Source: Chitinophagaceae bacterium UBA3961
GTDB taxonomy: Bacteria > Bacteroidota > Bacteroidia > Chitinophagales > Chitinophagaceae
Length of the DNA: 7,334 bases
Direction of reading: 5' to 3'
NCBI GenBank assembly: GCA_002385265.1
Contig: DGDD01000287.1
Coordinates: 1-7,334, forward strand
Shown here: positions 1 to 5,547 of the stretch, piece after piece
Layout of the letters: the number at the start of each line of letters is the position of its first letter
Numbering within the stretch: the stretch's first letter is position 1
Translations under genes and position numbers: made by a program
The notes under the pieces: generated by a model
What the model saw: only the letters and a program-made list of their open reading frames with translations
Told to the model about the DNA's origin: nothing
Database searches by the model: none

Positions 1-1
1 G

Positions 2-406
2 TTAACGATGTACGACGATCAAGAGATGATTAGTAAGATGTTGGAACTTGGAGCCAATGCATACCTCACTAAAACCTCCGATCCGGATGAAATATACCAG
101 GCAATTCTCACTTGCATGAACGATGATTTTTATTTCAATGATCTCGTAAACAAGGCAGTGCTGAGCAAATTGCAAACAAAGAAGCAGGTTCGTCAGTTTT
201 ATCCCAATCCGGTAAAATTCTCTGAAAAAGAAATCCGCATATTAAAGTTACTGGCTGAAGATAAAACCACCGAAGAGATATCGAAAGAAGTATTTTTAAG
301 TCCTCGAACAGTTGAAACCATTCGTCAAAACATGAAAACCAAAGTCGGTGCCAAAACCATCGCTGGTTTGATTATGTACGGTATGAGGAACAAATTGATA
401 GATTGA
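2..406 (+). CDS. NarL/LuxR-type response regulator, 3' part only
   Basis: This is the C-terminal 134 residues of a DNA-binding response regulator; the reading frame is open to the left edge, so the true start and the phospho-acceptor aspartate lie outside the window. It begins in the receiver domain at the beta-4 strand (LTMYDD), followed by the GANAYLTK segment that carries the conserved receiver lysine. After a linker comes a LuxR-type helix-turn-helix from about FSEKEIRIL to the end, with the typical SPRTVETIR recognition-helix signature. The protein ends NKLID. It is about half identical by eye to the complete regulator at 5548-6222, including the shared MISK, GAN-YLTK and YQAI segments, so the two are close paralogues. 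No cognate kinase is visible to the left. No convincing hairpin terminator follows the stop codon. The family call is secure; the target genes are unknown. Confidence 0.93.
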   Translation, partial: LTMYDDQEMISKMLELGANAYLTKTSDPDEIYQAILTCMNDDFYFNDLVNKAVLSKLQTKKQVRQFYPNPVKFSEKEIRILKLLAEDKTTEEISKEVFLSPRTVETIRQNMKTKVGAKTIAGLIMYGMRNKLID

Positions 407-438
407 TTTTTGATATCACGGATATTGTAGGATTTAAA

Positions 439-519
439 CAATCATGTCGCCCCCTACGGGGCTATTAGCAACATCGCCTTTTCTCAATTGTTCTACAATC
501 ATGTCGCTCCTACGGAGCT
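439..519. repeat. Two REP-like palindromic repeat copies
   Basis: Two copies of one unit lie in direct orientation at 439-463 and 496-519. Both begin CAATCATGTCGC and contain a short palindrome. In copy 1, GCCCC (449-453) pairs with GGGGC (458-462) around a four-base loop. In copy 2, GCTCC (506-510) pairs with GGAGC (514-518) around TAC. The third base pair differs between copies (C-G versus T-A) yet stays paired, which suggests the hairpin is maintained. Units built on a TACGG core like this are, from memory, common between genes in Bacteroidota and resemble REP sequences moved by REP-associated tyrosine transposases. No such transposase gene is in the window. Confidence 0.7.
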
Positions 520-850
520 GAAACTAATCTCCTGAATTTTGGGCATGTAAAAAATAGAATCTGTAGTAAAAAAGCTTAGGCAGTTTCGAAAACGAGTTGG
601 CAATCTTGTTTTCTCTCTTCTGTATTTAAAGATCGAAAAGTTTGCCTGTTTTCTGTGCCGTTTTGGTACTTGCTTTTTCAACCTTTCTTACCAATGATCG
701 AACTATTTTTTTATCAGAATAAGTTGTTCGTACATCCTATGCCGCTTGAATGAACGAAGGACTTTCGATAGCGATGACTCAAAGCACATGAAAGGGTTCT
801 TTCTCTTCTTTTTAAACTACATTTCGTGGAACTTGTTTTCAATTCCTCAA
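520..850. other. Intergenic stretch, no gene supported
   Basis: This stretch separates the palindromic repeats from the 3' end of the minus-strand operon. The only open frame of any length, on the minus strand at 499-681, would run through repeat copy 2 and gives a basic, low-complexity product with no recognisable domain, so I do not call it. A small hairpin (GAAAG 790-794, CTTTC 799-803) is followed by T-rich sequence on the plus strand, but it is too short to call a terminator and is in the wrong orientation for the operon that ends at 851. Nothing else is recognisable. Confidence 0.5.
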
Positions 851-1495
851 TTAAAAATGAACTAATCCATTTTTGATGGCAAAAAGCGCCAGACCTACTC
901 TGCTTTTTACATCGAGTTTTTCAAAAAGTTGATCGCGAATATGATCGACGGAGCGAAGCGATATTCCCATAGCAATTGAGATTTCTTTATAAGTTTGATC
1001 GGTTGCAGTTAGTTGAAGAAAAGTAATTTCCTCATCCGATAACATTACCTTATTGAAGAATTCCATGCTGTTCAAGCGAAACAAGCTGGCGAGTTTGTTC
1101 GCCGATGAGTTTGTGTAGTAGTAGCCTAATTCAACTATCATTTTTAGCGCATGATTAAGTTCGCTTGGGTGTATGTCTTTTTTTAGAAATCCACGAATGC
1201 CTGCTCGAAGAAGCTTGATTAATGCGGCTTCTGAGTCATACATTGTTAGAGTTACAACTTTTATTTCTGGATATTTCTCATTCAATAATTTGGCAGTATC
1301 GAACCCATCAAGTTTTGGCATATTTAAATCCAATATTAGGATGTCCGGATTTACACAATGTTGTAACTTTTCAAATAGCTCTAAACCATTTGAAGCCTCT
1401 AAGTTAACTTCAAACCCGTCCATCTTGTTTATCAATCCCATTAATGCAATTCTGAGAAGATGATGATCATCGACAAGTGCTACTTTATATTTCAT
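851..1495 (-). CDS. NarL/LuxR-type response regulator (operon gene 3)
   Basis: This 214-residue protein is a full-length two-component response regulator and the likely phosphorylation target of the kinase encoded just upstream. The receiver domain spans about residues 3-120: acidic pair D9-D10, phospho-acceptor D56 within ILDLNMP, switch threonine T84 and conserved lysine K105 in GFLKKD. A LuxR-type helix-turn-helix fills about 150-214, with a slightly unusual recognition segment, SLRSVDHIR, where SPRTVExxR is typical. The ATG overlaps the end of the kinase gene by 11 bases, implying translational coupling. It is clearly more distant from the regulators at 2-406 and 5548-6222 than those are from each other. 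All catalytic receiver residues are present, so it should be phosphorylatable. Its targets are unknown; the divergent unit starting at 3138 is a candidate by position only. Confidence 0.95.
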   Translation of the reverse strand: MKYKVALVDDHHLLRIALMGLINKMDGFEVNLEASNGLELFEKLQHCVNPDILILDLNMPKLDGFDTAKLLNEKYPEIKVVTLTMYDSEAALIKLLRAGIRGFLKKDIHPSELNHALKMIVELGYYYTNSSANKLASLFRLNSMEFFNKVMLSDEEITFLQLTATDQTYKEISIAMGISLRSVDHIRDQLFEKLDVKSRVGLALFAIKNGLVHF

Positions 1496-2282
1496 GGTTT
1501 ATTAATTTTGGAATAAGTAAAGTGATTTTGAAGCCTGGGTATAAGTTTTCAAAAGAAATCGTTGCATCTATAGATTCAGAGCTTTTTTTTAAATTTATCA
1601 AACCGTTTTTGTTTTTCATATTTTCCGTATTATTTGTTATTCCAATTCCATTGTCCTCTATTGAAAGGCGGGTTGTTTGATCGTCTTCCGATATGCTTAA
1701 AATACATTTGGTAGCATTGGAGTGTCTTAAGACATTGTTTATTGTTTCTTGAATGATTCGATAGAGAATTATCACAACCTTATGAGAAAGATTTAATTCT
1801 TCGATTGATATCTCTAAATTAAATTCAACCTTCTGAATCTCATTTAATCTAGAAATATCATTCTTGATTGTCGGAATTAGTCCATTTTCTATTATAAAAT
1901 CCGAACTCAGTCTTCTTGATATTCCTCTAACATCATCCAAGATGATTGATGTCTCGTTAATGCAATTATTTATTTCCTCGTTCAATCTACTCTCAGTTTC
2001 TTCAGCTAGGTTGTAAAGTCGTAGTTTTAATAGTGTCAGTCCATATCCAATATTGTCGTGAAGATCTCTAGAGATGCCTGATAATGTAAGTTCCTTAATG
2101 TATAATTCTCTTTCAAGAATTTTTCTTTCTGCTTCGGTTTCAAGCTCTCTCATTTTGTTTAGCAGCTCAATTTTTCTTCCTCTAAAGAAGTAGACTATTG
2201 CCAAAGCAAGAGAGCTGAGAATCCCAACTATTATCGTTGTTGCAATTATTGTTAAGCTGAAAGACTCGAGTTGCGCATCCAT
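1485..2282 (-). CDS. Sensor histidine kinase, HisKA_3 type, one TM helix (operon gene 2)
   Basis: This 265-residue membrane-anchored histidine kinase belongs to the NarX/LiaS/DesK-like class that pairs with NarL-type regulators. A hydrophobic helix at about 10-33 leaves only some nine residues outside or before the membrane, so there is no extracytoplasmic sensor domain. A charged, heptad-like coiled-coil linker (about 36-68) follows. The dimerisation and phosphotransfer segment carries SRDLHDNIGYGL, with phospho-acceptor H75. The HATPase_c domain shows the N-box ETINNVLRHSNA (179-190), G1 DNGIGI (210-215) and the G2 region around NGLINLKK (226-233). The gene starts inside the end of the membrane-protein gene (31-base overlap) and ends inside the regulator's start. 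The lack of a sensor domain makes the upstream membrane protein the likely input partner, which is inference. The signal sensed is unknown. Confidence 0.95.
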   Translation of the reverse strand: MDAQLESFSLTIIATTIIVGILSSLALAIVYFFRGRKIELLNKMRELETEAERKILERELYIKELTLSGISRDLHDNIGYGLTLLKLRLYNLAEETESRLNEEINNCINETSIILDDVRGISRRLSSDFIIENGLIPTIKNDISRLNEIQKVEFNLEISIEELNLSHKVVIILYRIIQETINNVLRHSNATKCILSISEDDQTTRLSIEDNGIGITNNTENMKNKNGLINLKKSSESIDATISFENLYPGFKITLLIPKLINHEI

Positions 2283-2929
2283 CTTAAACTAGTTAAAATT
2301 AGTAGAGTGTATATTATATACGCCACGTCGTTGATTATATATAAATATCCGAACACAGATTTGTAGTTGTGCAATGCATAGTCATGAAATAAGTAAATTG
2401 GCAAAGTAAATAAGCAAAAGAAAAAGGTTGAGAATGCGAAAAAAAGAATTGGCGATTTTTGAGGTGTGCTGTCGTATTCATTTCGAAATTCACGTTGTAT
2501 GATTCTCGCCGTGAGCAAAATCAAAACTATCGACTGGCAGATAAATAGAAAGGTGTGGTCATAGTTTCCAAGTAAAGCCTTGTAGAAATGTTGGAAAATA
2601 TTTGCGCTTTGAAGAACGACTAAAATTGAAATCAGAACTAAATCGCTTCTGTTTTTAAAAATAGAAAGATAAACGAGAGAATTCGCCAGTAATTCTGAAA
2701 ATAGGAAAAGTGAAATCAGAGCGAAACTTAAAGATATTTCCCTGCCCCCTAACTCTACATTTATGTCAAAGAAGACTGCAGAGGAGCATTGTAGAAACCC
2801 TACAAGATATACGATGAAATACGGCCGAAAAATGCCGAGTTTTTTGAAGTTTCTTATACAAAATACTAAGGCAATTAATTCTAAAAGTACAAGCATATGC
2901 TTGATTGAAAAATCGATAATATCCAGCAT
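2252..2929 (-). CDS. Seven-helix integral membrane protein, putative sensor partner (operon gene 1)
   Basis: This 225-residue protein is very hydrophobic, with about seven predicted transmembrane helices (roughly residues 7-25, 34-54, 66-90, 96-117, 126-143, 160-182 and 193-215) and short loops. I recognise no enzyme or transporter motif. The ATG ending at 2929 is preferred over an in-frame TTG two codons upstream. The last 31 bases overlap the histidine kinase gene, so the two are almost certainly translated together. Because that kinase has only one helix and no sensor domain, the simplest role is a separate membrane-embedded sensing or gating subunit for it; this rests on gene arrangement, not on homology I can name. 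Alternatives are an accessory regulator of the kinase or an unrelated membrane protein. Confidence 0.85.
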   Translation of the reverse strand: MLDIIDFSIKHMLVLLELIALVFCIRNFKKLGIFRPYFIVYLVGFLQCSSAVFFDINVELGGREISLSFALISLFLFSELLANSLVYLSIFKNRSDLVLISILVVLQSANIFQHFYKALLGNYDHTFLFICQSIVLILLTARIIQREFRNEYDSTPQKSPILFFAFSTFFFCLFTLPIYLFHDYALHNYKSVFGYLYIINDVAYIIYTLLILTSLRWMRNSSLSA

Positions 2930-2969
2930 GGTCAAGTTATTTTTGGTACCTAAAATTTCAAACTTCTCG

Positions 2970-2998
2970 TTGGATAGAAAAAATATTTTATACGTTTT
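2970..2998 (+). promoter_or_regulatory. Weak Bacteroidota-type promoter candidate
   Basis: TTG at 2970-2972 is followed after 18 bases by TACGTTTT at 2991-2998, which matches the Bacteroidota -33/-7 pattern (TTG, then TAnnTTTG) at all but the final base. It would give a 5' leader of roughly 130 bases for the cysteine-rich protein gene. The surrounding sequence is very T-rich, so a chance match is quite possible. Confidence 0.2.
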
Positions 2999-3050
2999 TT
3001 TGTGTTTTTTTTCTCCTAATTCTGTGGTGTTTTCCTCATGGTTGATTTTG

Positions 3051-3109
3051 AATGGTTTATGAAATTTGCTCTTCCTGTATGGAGCAGGAGGGGGTAGCCG
3101 AAAACCATT
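3051..3109 (+). promoter_or_regulatory. Nested inverted repeats in leader of the cysteine-rich gene
   Basis: A perfect 8-base inverted repeat, AATGGTTT (3051-3058) and AAACCATT (3102-3109), encloses a smaller hairpin, TCCTG (3073-3077) with CAGGA (3085-3089). The structure lies in the shared region between divergent transcripts, ending 28 bases before the start codon at 3138. It could be an operator for a dimeric regulator or a leader RNA structure. No T-run follows, so it is not a terminator. Confidence 0.3.
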
Positions 3110-3137
3110 TTAGAGTAGGCATCTATTTTTCAAAGCC

Positions 3138-3704
3138 ATGAAAAAGTATTTTGTAATTGCAATCCTCGCTGTGATTGCCACCAGTTCCTACTATTGTACG
3201 AAAAAGAGTAATGAGCCGCTTGTTGCAGATCATGAAGAACATCTTGAGATTGACAAAGCCGCAACCGGCAGCGGATGCACGTGCCCTGCCGGGTATGCAA
3301 GTTGCTCGGCCGATTGTTGGTTTAGCGACTGTTGCATTTGTTGGGACCCCAAGCGCGAAACCGGCGGATGCGGTTGTTGGCTAGGTGTGTCAAGTTGTAA
3401 AACCGCACCTATTGGTTCTACGTCAGGTGCTTCAACAGCTGTAAGAACCATAAGATTTTATCCTGACCGGTTCTCAAGTTATCTTAATTACTTAAAACAA
3501 TTTGGAGTAAGCACCACTGCACTATCCAATTCAATAACTACCATGAGCGCAGCCGGTCAATCCGGAGTCAATGCCAAAGGCAATTTTGTGCTTGTGAAGC
3601 CAGGAGATTACGATCAGTTTTTTGCCGCCTATGAGTCCTATATAAATACGCTTTCGAGAGAACAACAATCCGCTGTTAGCAATTATATCGCAACATTAAA
3701 ATAA
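3138..3704 (+). CDS. Exported cysteine-rich protein of unknown function
   Basis: I do not recognise the family of this 188-residue protein. It starts with a signal peptide (KK, then hydrophobic FVIAILAVIA) running into YYC at residue 20 followed by TKKSNE. The cysteine position and the polar tail look like a Bacteroidota lipoprotein, but tyrosines at -1 and -2 are a poor lipobox. Residues 47-87 hold ten cysteines (47, 49, 56, 60, 65, 66, 68, 78, 80, 87). Within this domain, GCTCPAGYASC (46-56) and GCGCWLGVSSC (77-87) are an internal repeat of pattern GCxCxxGxxSC with a 31-residue period, flanking a DCCICW core. A cysteine-free C-terminal part (about 100-188), rich in Tyr, Ser and Thr, follows. 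Five bases downstream starts a WCNPC thioredoxin-fold gene, so disulphide formation or thiol-based metal binding in the envelope is a reasonable inference. A bacteriocin-like precursor is less likely given the length and C-terminal domain. Confidence 0.88.
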   Translation: MKKYFVIAILAVIATSSYYCTKKSNEPLVADHEEHLEIDKAATGSGCTCPAGYASCSADCWFSDCCICWDPKRETGGCGCWLGVSSCKTAPIGSTSGASTAVRTIRFYPDRFSSYLNYLKQFGVSTTALSNSITTMSAAGQSGVNAKGNFVLVKPGDYDQFFAAYESYINTLSREQQSAVSNYIATLK

Positions 3705-3709
3705 ACATC

Positions 3710-4909
3710 ATGACAACTACTGCTATTACTATCCGAATTAGGTTAACAATTTTGTTTTGTATTCTGTGTGCAGCACTGAATTCACAAGTTGTACTAGAAG
3801 GGAAAATCAAAGTTAAGAATGATTGGCGCCCCTATATCTACGTTGAAGAACAGGGACAGTTCAATGCGCCGCTTTTTCCGGTTGATTCTATTCGTGTTAG
3901 TAGTAGCGGTAGTTTCCATTATGTTGTGCCTCAAAACAAGATCAAATCCAGAATGATCAGATTAGGGGTTGTTCCTTTGAATTCAGGATATCAGTATTTT
4001 AAGGAAGGTATTGAGCAGAATGTTTTTTCACTAATCCTACCGCCAACTGGTAAAGTAACTATTTATGCTAACGCCGATAGCTTTTACAATTCTTCTAAAA
4101 TATCGGGTGCTTCCTTGTTGAAAGACTGGATCGAGCTTCGGAGCATGAAAAATACGTTCAACCTTATTGGTTCAGAATTTATGAAAGAGAGTCAAAAGAA
4201 AATATCTGAAGAGGCAAGACGCAATTTGGTTGGTAAGTATCAGCGTAAAGTAATGAGTTTTCTACCCGAATATTCGGGAAAACTCAAACAGAAGATCATT
4301 GAAGGAAATGATGATTATCAAAAGCTTTTAGTAATGAATGATTACTATGTTACCACAATGGGTAATTTAGATTCGCTTTTCTGGTCCGATCATCTTTTGA
4401 GAATGAGTGATACCTCTATTAAAGCTATTCGTGTTTTGTTTTATCAGCTGAGGAATGTTCAATTTACGCGGATTGGCATGAAACTGCCAAAGATATCAGT
4501 AAGGGATTCTAGTGGAAAGGAGTATTCAATAAGTAGTCAATTGAAGAAGATTAATATCATTGATTTCTGGGCAAGCTGGTGCAATCCCTGCCGCGTTTCA
4601 ATTAGAGAACGATTACCACGATTGATTCGAAAATATTCCAGTGATAGTATCCAGTTTATTGGTATTTCTGTTGACAAGTCGGTAGAAAGTTGGAAGAAAG
4701 CTTTGATAAAAGACAAACCTTTTTGGAAACAATTAATTGACAATCAAGCGGGGCTTAGTTTTATGGAACTTTTAAAATTGAACGCATTTCCAACCATAGT
4801 GGTAGCAGATGACCAGGGCGTGATAATAAAGCAACCTGTGAATGAAGTTGAGTTGGAGGATTTTTTAGAAGAATGGATTTCAAAATTCAAAAAACCTGCC
4901 CTTCCTTAG
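3710..4909 (+). CDS. TlpA-like thiol:disulphide oxidoreductase with DUF4369-like N-terminus
   Basis: This 399-residue exported protein begins with a signal peptide (hydrophobic LTILFCILCAAL, probable cleavage after ALNS at residue 25). The beta-rich N-terminal region (about 27-135), with DSIRVSSSGSFHY and ISGASLLKDW, fits the DUF4369 domain often fused to thioredoxin folds in Bacteroidota. A mostly helical linker follows. The thioredoxin/AhpC-TSA-like domain (about 255-393) has the active site FWASWCNPC with C291 and C294, the GISVD strand, and cis-proline P361 in FPT. WCNPC replaces the more usual WCGPC or WCPPC; the middle residues tune redox potential in this superfamily. The start lies 5 bases after the cysteine-rich gene, so the two are co-transcribed, and that protein is the obvious candidate substrate. 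Which redox direction it drives cannot be read from sequence. Confidence 0.92.
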   Translation: MTTTAITIRIRLTILFCILCAALNSQVVLEGKIKVKNDWRPYIYVEEQGQFNAPLFPVDSIRVSSSGSFHYVVPQNKIKSRMIRLGVVPLNSGYQYFKEGIEQNVFSLILPPTGKVTIYANADSFYNSSKISGASLLKDWIELRSMKNTFNLIGSEFMKESQKKISEEARRNLVGKYQRKVMSFLPEYSGKLKQKIIEGNDDYQKLLVMNDYYVTTMGNLDSLFWSDHLLRMSDTSIKAIRVLFYQLRNVQFTRIGMKLPKISVRDSSGKEYSISSQLKKINIIDFWASWCNPCRVSIRERLPRLIRKYSSDSIQFIGISVDKSVESWKKALIKDKPFWKQLIDNQAGLSFMELLKLNAFPTIVVADDQGVIIKQPVNEVELEDFLEEWISKFKKPALP

Positions 4910-5165
4910 CAAGGAACAAACGATACTAATTTCAAAACCAACTGCAAAAGGCATCGATTGTTCGGCTGGACGTCTTGCGTTCGGGTTGGGCAGGTTCTTA
5001 TATTGTCCTGAAAAAAATTGGTGTGATAAGGTATAGGGCGGAGTGGTTCGGCAAAAACGGGCGCACTTTTCAATAAAATAAGGCGGTAGTTTTCAAAGGA
5101 CGCGATTGCTTAGCGGTTGTATCAGAGTTGGGTTCAGTTCCGAGGGTGCGAGGTCAAAAAGAAAG
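4910..5165. other. Intergenic stretch, no gene; possible degenerate repeat
   Basis: No open frame here resembles a gene. The stretch is G-rich on the plus strand and differs in texture from the AT-rich gene before it. A 6-base hairpin (TTCCTT 4902-4907 with AAGGAA 4911-4916) sits on the stop codon of the preceding gene but has no T-run. A T-arm-like string, GGTTCAGTTCC, occurs near 5130-5143 without the rest of a tRNA. It may be part of a dispersed repeat; this cannot be tested within one window. Confidence 0.45.
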
Positions 5166-5279
5166 AAAGTTGATTGATATTGGACTTTGCCGGTTTCATA
5201 GAATATTGAAATTCTTTATTGGACGGTTATTAAAGGACATTGGACGGTCTGAGGTTGCTAATCCTTATCAATCAACTTT
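5166..5279. repeat. 114-base unit bounded by perfect 14-base inverted repeats
   Basis: AAAGTTGATTGATA at 5166-5179 and its exact reverse complement at 5266-5279 bound a 114-base unit. Inside, ATTGGACGGT occurs twice in direct orientation (5218-5227 and 5239-5248), and its core ATTGGAC occurs a third time at 5179-5185, next to the left repeat. The arrangement resembles a small non-autonomous element (MITE-like) or a large imperfect hairpin. I see no clear target-site duplication: AAG precedes the left end and AGA follows the right end. No transposase is encoded. Confidence 0.5.
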
Positions 5280-5324
5280 AGAATACAAATTTACGGGCAC
5301 CCAAAACCCTGAACAAGAGCAGAT

Positions 5325-5397
5325 TTGCCCTATTTTCCCCTTTCGGATTTTGCCCTTTTTCTCGTAAAACTTCTTGCCCTTTTCCGAAAAAGCACGC
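5325..5397. repeat. Three imperfect ~24-25-base direct repeats headed TTGCCC
   Basis: TTGCCC followed by a T-rich run occurs at 5325, 5350 and 5374, a spacing of 25 and 24 bases. Copies 1 and 3 also share a CGGA- or CCGA-type end (TTTCGGA, TTTTCCGA). The unit lies upstream of the regulator gene at 5548. It may be decayed tandem repeats or a set of protein-binding sites near two helical turns apart; the copies differ enough that chance cannot be excluded. Confidence 0.35.
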
Positions 5398-5464
5398 AAT
5401 AAACCATCGTAAAACCCCGTTTAAAAATAGGTAACCAGTATATTCCGAAATAGTATAATTTCGT

Positions 5465-5500
5465 AAATCTCCTATGGTAAACATCAGAGATTTTTACCAT
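5465..5500 (+). promoter_or_regulatory. Interlocked dyads upstream of the response regulator
   Basis: Two perfect inverted repeats overlap. AAATCTC (5465-5471) pairs with GAGATTT (5487-5493), and ATGGTAAA (5474-5481) pairs with TTTACCAT (5493-5500), the latter followed by TTTT. They share base 5493 and are interleaved, so as RNA they could not both form fully, and one would exclude the other. As DNA, ATGGTAAA-N11-TTTACCAT is a plausible operator for a dimeric regulator, perhaps the gene's own product. The structure ends 47 bases before the ATG at 5548. A loose -7-like string, TAATTTCG (5456-5463), lies just upstream but has no TTG partner. Confidence 0.4.
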
Positions 5501-5547
5501 TTTTAACGGCAAATTTTAAAACCAACCACGAAAGAAAAGCAAACCTC

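Noticed and set aside
499..681. 60-codon minus-strand open frame
   Set aside because: It runs through one of the palindromic repeats, has a basic low-complexity product with no domain, and has no supporting context.
790..813. Hairpin GAAAG/CTTTC followed by T-rich sequence
   Set aside because: A 5-base AT-rich stem is too weak, and the T-run is on the wrong strand for the operon ending at 851.
4902..4916. Hairpin TTCCTT/AAGGAA over the oxidoreductase stop codon
   Set aside because: The stem is only 6 base pairs, weak, and not followed by a T-run, so it is not a credible intrinsic terminator.
5125..5155. tRNA T-arm-like string GGTTCAGTTCC
   Set aside because: Position 58 would be G rather than A, the stem has mismatches, and no acceptor, D-arm or anticodon arm can be built around it.
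5128..5367. 79-codon plus-strand open frame in the long intergenic region
   Set aside because: It spans the inverted-repeat unit and part of the TTGCCC repeats, and its product has no recognisable domain.
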